Assembly: GCA_031178065.1 (NCBI GenBank) | Contig: JAPSJS010000014.1 | Coordinates: 1-62,511, forward strand | Reading direction: 5' to 3' | Source of the DNA: Altererythrobacter sp. | GTDB taxonomy: Bacteria; Pseudomonadota; Alphaproteobacteria; Sphingomonadales; Sphingomonadaceae | Length of the DNA: 62,511 nucleotides | The notes under the pieces: model-generated | What the model was told of the DNA's origin: nothing | Databases searched by the model: none | Seen by the model: the letters and a program-made list of their open reading frames with translations, nothing else | Position numbers and translations under genes: made by a program | Part shown: piece by piece, positions 8,310-14,916 of the stretch | Position numbering within the stretch: position 1 is the stretch's first letter | Layout: each line of letters starts with the position of its first letter

Positions 8310-8912
8310 CAGCCTTTCGCGATCAGCGGGCAAGTTTAGCAGGAATCTCGCCAATGTCGCCCGTCCCAATGCACGAGAAACGAACGTCAAATTTCGGAGC
8401 CGACCATGCTGTATGGCTGAAATTCAGGCCCGAAGCTAACACGTGGGTTCGGGCCCGGAATGACCGCATTTCCAAGCAGCGACCCTGAAAAGCGCAGTTC
8501 CGGAATGTCGAACCCCTCGGCCATTCACGAGCCGAAATCTGGATCTATGAACGAAGGGCAGCTTAGGTGGCTTGGCGTCCGAAAAGCGGACTAACCGGAA
8601 CGTCCAACAATGCTGCCATTCCAGCGGCATGCAATTGCTGTGCGCTTTTTGGCTCGTCAACGCATCCCGAACGCCTTTAGGACGCGTAGGCGTCCGGCAG
8701 GTCATGCCAAGAGCAGCCAAGTGCCTCGGGCGATCACTGTCGGCGCTCGAAAAGATGAGTATTTACTAGTTGATGGTGCGACCCACTTGACGCTTCGTAT
8801 CGACCGGCGTCTCGTCGAAGATACGAGAGGCGGTGCTGTTTGACCGCCTCTCGTATCGCACGGTTCCTCGGTGGCTCAGTTACGAACCGTGTTGTTCAAG
8901 GTATAGGCCTCG
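8310..8912. other. 600-base stretch without a supported gene
   Basis: Short frames on both strands have no start signals, no domain-like content and atypical residue use, so I call none. The stretch holds a perfect 15-bp stem-loop at 8820-8857, listed separately. It separates the defence-like genes from the conjugation genes and may contain decayed sequence. Confidence 0.4.
8820..8857. repeat. perfect 15-bp inverted repeat, 8-base loop
   Basis: GATACGAGAGGCGGT at 8820-8834 is the exact reverse complement of 8843-8857. A strong hairpin would form on either strand, but no T-run follows on either side. It sits downstream of the minus-strand small secreted protein gene and could be a bidirectional terminator lacking a T-tract, or a protein-binding palindrome. 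Confidence 0.8.
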
Positions 8913-9143
8913 TCAGACGCTCACAGGATCTTCATCGTCGTCATTGTCCGTGACGATCAGCGCAATAATGCCCACCGCCGCGATCGCTGCAACGATCAGC
9001 GCCGGGCCGATCTTGCCGCCGCCTAGTTCTGACTCTTCAATCATGGGCTCGGACACACGCTCGGCAGGCTGCGCCTGTGCAGCAACCGGTGCTGTGGCCA
9101 GCGAAGCCGCTGCCGCGGCGAATAAGAGGCTGCGTGGTTTCAT
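8913..9143 (-). CDS. small exported or membrane protein, unknown function
   Basis: 76 residues from the ATG at 9143; the frame continues nine codons upstream, but this start gives a clean signal peptide (MKPRSLLFAAAAASLATAPVAAQAQ). A short acidic linker and a Gly-Lys stretch lead into one hydrophobic helix (IGPALIVAAIAAVGIIALIV), and the tail is acidic (DNDDDEDPVSV). Small proteins with this layout are common in sphingomonads, and their role is unknown. It lies downstream of the relaxase gene on the same strand, separated by about 170 bases. Confidence 0.6.
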   Translation of the reverse strand: MKPRSLLFAAAAASLATAPVAAQAQPAERVSEPMIEESELGGGKIGPALIVAAIAAVGIIALIVTDNDDDEDPVSV

Positions 9144-9314
9144 GTAATTGCCCTTCCGTTCGGTGTTCAAAAGCCCCGCAATTGTGCGAGTCTGAACGGG
9201 GTGCCGGCAACTGCTTAATTTGGAGTTAATTCGCTAAGCCAGTCCGGTCTCTCCCGCAGCAGTTCGCAAGTAAGTGCAGATATCGCTGCAAGTGCATCGC
9301 TGATAGTACATGGT

Positions 9315-12242
9315 TTAAAGTCCCAACCCCCGTTCCCGCCCCAACATGCGGCCCAAGGCCTGCGCGATCCCGCGCGAGCGCTGAAGCTCATCACCGATAC
9401 CGCCATCGAAGCTGCCTGGTGACCACTCGAGTGACCACTCACGGCTAAGCCCAAGCTGGCCGGCGCGCTTGAACAGAGCCGCGCCCATCTGCGGGTCCTT
9501 CTCGACCGACCGCGCCATGGCGGTGAGCCGTCTGTCGGTCGCATCTCGCTCTTCGAAATTCTGCCACCCACCAAGCTGCTCGCGCCGTTGGCGCAGATGC
9601 CGCCACTCGGCAACGAAGCGATCGGCACGAACCTCAGGATCGGTGCGCCACCTGGCCTGCTGCTCCATCGCCTTGATGGCCCGGTCGGTCTTCCCGCCCG
9701 CTGCTTCGTCAATCAGCTTGAGATCGCCAGAGAACGCATTCTCAAGATCGGTTCGACCGTGGGTCCGCAGAGCGTCAAGCGCCGCGCGGCTTGCGGTGAG
9801 TTCTATGCCCTGCTCGTTGGTGTAGGCCTGGCCCCGCGCATGAGCCGCGCGCATATCGCGCACGATCCGCGCGTGCCGCACGACCGCGGCGGATAGCTTC
9901 GACTGGTGGCTGCGAGCAGCTGCCGCGTACCGATCGAGAGGACTGATCGTTTTTTCGGGTGCAGGCGGTTTACGGTCCGGCAGCGGCTCCATTCTCAGTT
10001 TCAGCCCGGCGAACGGATCACGCTTCTTGGTGGGCTCGGGTGCCTTGGGCACCGGCGCATAGTCACGTGCCATATCCTTCGCCCGCTCGCGGCTGAGCAC
10101 GCGCACGAGCTTCGAGCGATCGGCGAAGTCATCGCTGCCGTAGTGTAGATCGACCCGGTCTCGATGCCGCGACAGCGCGACATAAGCCGCATGCCGGTCG
10201 AGCCCGGGTGTTGCGAGCACATGCGCCCGGTCGACCGTCATCCCTTGCGCCTTGTGGATCGTGGCTGCGTAACCGTGATCGATGTCGCGATAGTCCTTGT
10301 GATCGAACGCGACGCTCCGCCCGTCATCGAGCACGACCTGCATGCGAGCAGCATCGACGCTGCGCACGGTGCCGAGCGAGCCGTTCTTCACGCCAAGGCT
10401 GCGCTCGTTGCGCAGGAACATGATCCGGTCCCCGGCGGCGAAGGCGCGCTCGCCGCGGGTTACTTGCAAGCTGATGTCGTCGCCCAGTTCGCTAGCCGCT
10501 CGCATCCTGGCCCGCGCCGCCTCGTTGAGCACGCGGACATCGTCGTTGGTGTGCGTCAGGATGATGCGGCTGCTCGCCGGCTGCTCTTGCCGGTCCCGAT
10601 CCCAGCGTGCGATCAGCTGCTTGCGTGCCTCTTCACGCGTGGCAGCCGCATGCACATGGCCAGCCTCATCATAGGCCGCGATCGCCTCGCCCGTTCGCTC
10701 GGTTGCCAGCTTGCGCGTCGCGTCCCTCTGCCACTCCTCGCGCTGCCGGCGAACGGTGGTGATCTCCGCGCTGCCGTGGCGCTCGGTGATCGAACGGAAT
10801 GCCGCGCCGGCTTCGATCGCTTGCAGCTGTTCGACATCGCCGACCAGCACGACCTTGGCGCCGCGCTTTGACGCTTCGGAGATCACCCGCTCCATCTGCC
10901 GTGTGCCGATCATCCCGGCTTCGTCGATCACGAAAACGTCGCTGTCGGTGAGCAGCTCACGTCCCTGCGCCCACTGATGCTCAAGGCTCGCGATCGTGCG
11001 TGAGGCTATGCCCGAACCGCTCTCCAGGTTCTCCGCCGCAATGCCTGAAAGAGCCGCACCGCGAACACGGTAGCCGGCGTGTTCCCATCCATCGCGCGCG
11101 ATGCCCAGCACAGCGGATTTGCCGGTACCGGCATAGCCGGTCACATTGGCAAGATCGCTGCCGGTGAGTATGCGTTCGAGCACGGCCTCCTGTTCCCTCC
11201 CGAGCATAAGGCCGCCACTCCCGGCAGAAGCGATTGCCCGATCGATTGCTTCTGCCGGGAGACCATGATGCCGCCGCATCGATAGTTTGTCCGTGGCCCG
11301 CTCGAGCCGATCCTCGCAGTCGAGCATCGCGCGCGAAGTGAACCGCTCCTCCCCTCGCCCATCACGTCCGAGCCGCATCAGCTCGGACGATCGCTTCACC
11401 GCACCGAGCACCTGATCGAACTGCTCCTTGCCGTCGCTGTGCCGGTGCACGAACCGCGCAAGATCGCGCGCGGTGAACGTGGCTTGGCTGTGTGTAATCG
11501 CATCAAGGGCGAGAGCAGGATTGGCGAGCAAGCGCTCGCCGTTCCTGCGCGCAATCTCTGCATGCTCGGCAAGCCGCTCGCTCTCCAGCGCCTGCTCCGC
11601 CATGCGCGAGGCAGCAGGACCGATCTTGTTCTGCGGCTCGAGGTCGATCCCCTGCTCTTCCAATGTCCGGTGATCGATCCGCGCATCGATATCGAGCTCG
11701 GCTAGCCGCGTGTTCACGTGCTCGGCCCAAGCCTCGCGCCAGTGATTGAGGAGATCGGTGCGGTTCCAGTCGCGAACCTTGGCGCCGAACCCATCCTCAT
11801 CCACTTCCCGCATCGACAGCATCACATGCGCATGCGGCTTCGCCTCTCCATCGGAGCCCATATCCCAGTGCACATTGAGATCGGCGATCATGCCGCGAGA
11901 GACGAACTCTCGTTCGACAAAGTCGCGCGCCAGGCGGATTCCTTCGCCTTCATCCAATTCCCTCGGAATGGCGAACTCGACCTCGCGGGCGAGCTGCGCA
12001 TCCTTGCGCACTTCGGCCGCCTCGACCGCATTCCAGAGTTGCTCACGATCGGCGAAGTGCTCCGGCGCACCATCGGGCAGCAGCACCTCGGAGTGCACGA
12101 CGCCCGCCTTGTTCGAGAAGTCGTGGTGCCGATCGAGCCGCTGATCATGCAGCCGCGAGGCCGAACGGTAGGCGGCGGCCGCCAGCGCCGACGATCCGGC
12201 GGCGCGGGAGATCACTTTGACGGAGAAGTGGTAGATCGCCAT
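9315..12242 (-). CDS. traA: conjugative relaxase/helicase TraA, Ti-plasmid type
   Basis: 975 residues from the ATG at 12242, chosen because the protein then begins MAIYHFSVKVISR, the standard start of MobA/MobL relaxases. The relaxase domain (about 1-240) shows the metal-binding histidines at 125, 137 and 139 (NVHWD and KPHAHVML). A superfamily 1 helicase follows, with Walker A GYAGTGKS (369-376), Walker B VFVIDEAGM and a late motif YAATIHKAQGMTVDRA, as in TraI/TraA and RecD-like helicases. The C-terminus is a charged helical region. TraA nicks the transfer origin, stays bound to the 5' end and unwinds the transferred strand. The gene diverges from traC/traD-type genes across a matching oriT, as in Ti plasmids. 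No mating-pair genes are in the window. Confidence 0.95.
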   Translation of the reverse strand: MAIYHFSVKVISRAAGSSALAAAAYRSASRLHDQRLDRHHDFSNKAGVVHSEVLLPDGAPEHFADREQLWNAVEAAEVRKDAQLAREVEFAIPRELDEGEGIRLARDFVEREFVSRGMIADLNVHWDMGSDGEAKPHAHVMLSMREVDEDGFGAKVRDWNRTDLLNHWREAWAEHVNTRLAELDIDARIDHRTLEEQGIDLEPQNKIGPAASRMAEQALESERLAEHAEIARRNGERLLANPALALDAITHSQATFTARDLARFVHRHSDGKEQFDQVLGAVKRSSELMRLGRDGRGEERFTSRAMLDCEDRLERATDKLSMRRHHGLPAEAIDRAIASAGSGGLMLGREQEAVLERILTGSDLANVTGYAGTGKSAVLGIARDGWEHAGYRVRGAALSGIAAENLESGSGIASRTIASLEHQWAQGRELLTDSDVFVIDEAGMIGTRQMERVISEASKRGAKVVLVGDVEQLQAIEAGAAFRSITERHGSAEITTVRRQREEWQRDATRKLATERTGEAIAAYDEAGHVHAAATREEARKQLIARWDRDRQEQPASSRIILTHTNDDVRVLNEAARARMRAASELGDDISLQVTRGERAFAAGDRIMFLRNERSLGVKNGSLGTVRSVDAARMQVVLDDGRSVAFDHKDYRDIDHGYAATIHKAQGMTVDRAHVLATPGLDRHAAYVALSRHRDRVDLHYGSDDFADRSKLVRVLSRERAKDMARDYAPVPKAPEPTKKRDPFAGLKLRMEPLPDRKPPAPEKTISPLDRYAAAARSHQSKLSAAVVRHARIVRDMRAAHARGQAYTNEQGIELTASRAALDALRTHGRTDLENAFSGDLKLIDEAAGGKTDRAIKAMEQQARWRTDPEVRADRFVAEWRHLRQRREQLGGWQNFEERDATDRRLTAMARSVEKDPQMGAALFKRAGQLGLSREWSLEWSPGSFDGGIGDELQRSRGIAQALGRMLGRERGLGL

Positions 12243-12270
12243 GAAGGCTATACCACTTACACTACAAGCA

Positions 12271-12302
12271 GCACGTCGGCACGACGTATAAGCGCGCCCT
12301 CG
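12271..12302. other. oriT: origin of transfer (oriT), Ti/RSF1010-like
   Basis: An inverted repeat ACGTCG (12273-12278), spacer GCA, CGACGT (12282-12287) is followed at once by ATAAGCGCGCCCTC (12288-12301). This layout matches the nic regions of Ti plasmids and RSF1010, where a hairpin precedes TAAGTG/CGCCCT-like sequence. By analogy the nick would fall between 12294 and 12295. The site sits between divergent traA and traC/traD genes, exactly where Ti plasmids place oriT. The promoters of both units should overlap it. Confidence 0.8.
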
Positions 12303-12414
12303 AAAGAATTCATCTTTCTCGGGACGGGCGAGTCTCACAAGATTTCAGGGCATTGCCGCTAATCGAGTGCCTCGATAACTGGACTGTCTCCACCAATCAA
12401 CTGGAGGACAGATC

Positions 12415-12738
12415 ATGCGCAGACCTCGCGACTATGATGCCGAGCTCAAAGCGCTCGATGCGAAGGCGAAAGAACTCAAGGAACGCAAGCTGCGGCAGTT
12501 CGGTGTGCTGGTGATTGCCACTGGCGCCGACACCCTGCCGGTCGAGGAGCTTGTCGGTGCGCTGCTGCTCACGGTCGAAGGCAAAGGACCGCCCAGGGAG
12601 GAGTGTCGCCAGCGCGGGGAGCGGTTCTTTCGCAGGTCACCGCGAGGGGCTGCGAAGCGCAGTGATCGCGGTGCAAGCGGTGGTGCGGCGGATGCCCGCA
12701 GCGCGCAACCGGCTGCTGGCGAAGCGGGCGCGGCATGA
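12415..12738 (+). CDS. conjugal transfer protein, TraC/TraD-like
   Basis: 107 residues. The first 75 follow the small conjugal transfer protein family encoded opposite traA: MRRPRDYDAELKALDAKAKEL, then RQFGVLVIATGADTL, then EECRQRGERFF. The N-terminal part is a charged helix, as expected of a protein that binds oriT with the relaxase. The tail is Gly/Ala/Arg-rich and disordered. GGAGGAC lies 7 bases before the ATG. Its stop codon lies about 15 bases before the likely start of the next transfer gene, so the two form a unit. Confidence 0.75.
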   Translation: MRRPRDYDAELKALDAKAKELKERKLRQFGVLVIATGADTLPVEELVGALLLTVEGKGPPREECRQRGERFFRRSPRGAAKRSDRGASGGAADARSAQPAAGEAGAA

Positions 12739-12754
12739 CACGCGCGCGTGGCAA

Positions 12755-12973
12755 GTGAAGCGGCGCGAACGCACGCGTCAGCTGATCGAGCTCGGCGGAC
12801 TTGTTGCCAAGGCCGGGCTCATCGAACTCACCGACGACGATCGGGCGGTGATCTTTGGCATTCTGGTCGAAGCAGCGGCCAAGCTCCGCAGCGAGAACGG
12901 TGAGCAGACAATGCTGCTGTGGCGGCGGCGAGGCAAGCGCGCGTTCGATGGCCGGACAGTAGGCCAACTCTGA
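12755..12973 (+). CDS. traD: conjugal transfer protein TraD-like, uncertain start
   Basis: About 72 residues from a GTG at 12755. The sequence KRRERTRQLIELGGLVAKAG, then LTDDDRAVIFGILVEAA, then LLWRRRGKRAFD, is the TraD family of small relaxosome accessory proteins next to traA. The frame is open further upstream, with ATG at 12692, but that part overlaps the previous gene and does not look like the family. An ATG exists at 12735 across the upstream stop codon, in the usual coupled position, but it is out of frame. Family members I know begin about four residues before the GTG, where this gene has ACG, so the normal start may have been lost. The coding identity is clear; the start is not. Confidence 0.65.
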   Translation: MKRRERTRQLIELGGLVAKAGLIELTDDDRAVIFGILVEAAAKLRSENGEQTMLLWRRRGKRAFDGRTVGQL

Positions 12974-13045
12974 CCGCAGGGTGGCATTCCCATCGCGATG
13001 AGAGCTGATAGAGTGATCGCTGATAACGGGGCGGACTTCGGAGTG

Positions 13046-13461
13046 ATGACATCTCACCGTAGATCGAGCGGCCCGAATGCTTCGTCGGCTGCCCTTCTAC
13101 TGATCACGTTGACCGGATGCGCCAAACCTCCGGTTACTATCGATCACGTCGCCGAAAGAATCTCGGCGTGCTCAACCTCCGAGAATGCTATCTGATCGAC
13201 GAACGCGGTCGATTGCAAATGATCTCGCGCTCGACAGGTTATCATGCGCGGCCAGCAGCACTGTGTTTAGAGGATGCAGAGCTCGCAGTTGTCTCCAACG
13301 AAAATACGGATCATTCCGGCATGTTCACCGAGCGCTGCCTTAAGGGTGGGAAAACGACCGCGCAGGTTACCTTCTGGTACTTTCCAAACGGCCAGTATGA
13401 TCTCACGATCGAAGACTGCGGCGCGACCGGATGCGCGGACGGTTGGCTCTGGCCAATCTGA
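13046..13461 (+). pseudogene. possible lipoprotein gene broken by a frameshift
   Basis: A frame starting at the ATG at 13046 encodes a lipoprotein signal (SSAALLLITLTGC, lipobox LTGC) and then ends after about 50 codons at 13195. The frame that overlaps it from 13117 continues to 13461 with well-formed sequence (SRSTGYHARPAALCLEDAEL and later QVTFWYFPNGQYDLTIEDCG) but lacks a signal peptide or start signal of its own. Together they read as one small secreted protein of about 135 residues with a shift between 13117 and 13195. It could also be a real single-frame gene of 114 residues from 13117. A hairpin with 9-bp arms follows at 13465-13485. No family is recognised. Confidence 0.4.
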
Positions 13462-13464
13462 TCG

Positions 13465-13485
13465 TGGTGACGCGCTGCGTCACCA
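13465..13485 (+). terminator. weak hairpin after the lipoprotein-like gene
   Basis: TGGTGACGC, loop GCT, GCGTCACCA forms a 9-bp stem four bases after the stop at 13461. No T-tract follows, so termination strength is uncertain. Confidence 0.4.
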
Positions 13486-13538
13486 TCCGACTCGCAAAAC
13501 GGGGAGTCGATCATGGCCCTGTTCCAGAAGTCGTCTGA

Positions 13539-13590
13539 TCAATCCGCCGGCTTCCAAAGGATGGCGAACCGGTCGTCATGCTGCTCGCCT
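13539..13590 (-). pseudogene. remnant of the 3' end of a DUF736 gene
   Basis: On the minus strand the bases up to the TGA at 13541-13539 encode HDDRFAILWKPAD, nearly identical to the end of the intact DUF736 gene (RDDRFAILWNPAD, stop at 17716). The plus-strand copies at 13540-13577 and 17717-17754 match in 37 of 38 bases. Further upstream the fragment decays quickly. The aminotransferase and TonB-receptor genes lie between the two copies. Confidence 0.75.
13540..13577 (+). repeat. 38-base direct repeat, copy 1
   Basis: Matches 17717-17754 in 37 of 38 bases (it begins CAATCCGCCGG). It is the antisense of the end of DUF736. The two copies bracket 4.1 kb that holds the receptor and PLP-enzyme genes. 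Confidence 0.85.
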
Positions 13591-13632
13591 GCAGCGCCTG
13601 GTCATGTTCCGGCACGGCGGCCGATCAAGGCG

Positions 13633-14901
13633 TCAGCGGAGCGTACGGAGTAGCGACCTCACGGCCTCAAGGAAAAGATCCACGTCAGCGGAGCTGTTGA
13701 ACAGAGCCGGTGTAACTCTAACGCAGGCGCCCCGTGCCGGCCCGGTTCGATGAACCGTGAATATGCGATGCTCGTCGAGCAGCAGCTTGGCGATAGCGAC
13801 ATTGTCCTCCGCGTTCGTGCGCCGGGCAAAACGAAATGACGTAATGCCCCCATAAAGCCGCGGATCGGGCGGGGTCAGTATTTCGAGGCCGGACATACCG
13901 CGCAGCTCTTCCGCCCAACGATCCCGCAGAAAGCGCAGACGAGCTGTGCGGGCGCTGTCGCCAATGGCGTCCTGAAAATCGAGTGCCGCGGGAACGGTAA
14001 GCTGCGCCGCGAAGTCGACCGTGCCGGTATGCACACGCGCTTGGCTGTTGGCTGCGAACGGAGGGGCGTTGGCTGGATCGGGATCGATCAAGTCCACCTT
14101 GGCCTTGCGGATGTAGAGCGCCCCAACGCCGAGGGGAGCTCCGATCCACTTGTGCAGATTCAGGCCAACGAAGTCGGCGCCGAGGTCGGGCAGCGTGAAG
14201 TCGAGTTGGCCCCAGCTATGAGCCGCATCGACGATAGCGTCGACGCTGCGGGCACGCGCCATCGCCACGATCTCACGCACCGGCACGACAAGCCCCGTAC
14301 GATGGCTGAGGTGCGTGAGAAGTATCAGGCGTACTTGAGGGTTGGCATCCAGCGCGGCCGCGTAGCAGTCGATCAGCCCCTGATGCGTCGCGGGCTCAGG
14401 AAGCGCGATGCGCACGATATCGACGCCGCGGCTCCGCTGCAGTGCATCGCAGCATGCCTGCATGCTATCGTAGTCGAGATCGGCATAGAGCACCGCGTCG
14501 CCCGGGCGGAGCCGGTTATAGCCGCCGATCAGGGCCTTGAGCGCCTCGGTAGCGTTGCGGGTGAAGGCGATCTCGTCGGGCCGAACGCCCAGCTTTGCCG
14601 CGACACGCGCGCGCACCGCCATCAGGTCGGGACCGAGGCCGCGGCGAGCGTAGTAACTAGTTTCCCGGTTCACCCGCCGCACCGCTGCCTGATAGTGGTC
14701 GAGGACGGGCCGAGCCATCATACCCCAGTTGCCGTTCTCTAGCTGGACCACGCCCGGCAGGACGTCATACTGGGCGGCGATCCCCGCCCAGTAGCTCTCG
14801 TCGTCGGGGAGCGGGCCGGAGAGCGTCGGAGCGGCATGAAGCCGCCCCGCCACCGGCACCGCCGCTGCGCCCATCATCATCTGGCGACGGCTGAGTTCCA
14901 T
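13633..14901 (-). CDS. Tat-exported PLP enzyme, class V aminotransferase fold (isopenicillin-N-epimerase/PvdN-like)
   Basis: 422 residues. The N-terminus MELSRRQMMMGAAAVPVAG is a twin-arginine signal, so the enzyme should act folded in the periplasm. The PLP fold is complete: TRNATEALKALI binds the phosphate, IVDAAHSWGQ carries Asp225, which pairs with the pyridine nitrogen, and LNLHKWIGAPLG holds the Schiff-base Lys251. Periplasmic members of this fold include PvdN, which tailors pyoverdine; cytoplasmic ones include cysteine desulfurases and isopenicillin N epimerase. The gene starts 15 bases after the stop of the TonB-dependent receptor and is surely co-transcribed. It may process a peptide or siderophore imported by that receptor. 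Substrate unknown. Confidence 0.85.
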   Translation of the reverse strand: MELSRRQMMMGAAAVPVAGRLHAAPTLSGPLPDDESYWAGIAAQYDVLPGVVQLENGNWGMMARPVLDHYQAAVRRVNRETSYYARRGLGPDLMAVRARVAAKLGVRPDEIAFTRNATEALKALIGGYNRLRPGDAVLYADLDYDSMQACCDALQRSRGVDIVRIALPEPATHQGLIDCYAAALDANPQVRLILLTHLSHRTGLVVPVREIVAMARARSVDAIVDAAHSWGQLDFTLPDLGADFVGLNLHKWIGAPLGVGALYIRKAKVDLIDPDPANAPPFAANSQARVHTGTVDFAAQLTVPAALDFQDAIGDSARTARLRFLRDRWAEELRGMSGLEILTPPDPRLYGGITSFRFARRTNAEDNVAIAKLLLDEHRIFTVHRTGPARGACVRVTPALFNSSADVDLFLEAVRSLLRTLR

Positions 14902-14916
14902 GTTTCTGCCCCAGCG

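Noticed and set aside
8436-8720. 94-codon minus-strand frame and overlapping plus frames in the gene-free stretch
   Set aside because: No start signal, no recognisable domain, and frames overlap on both strands.
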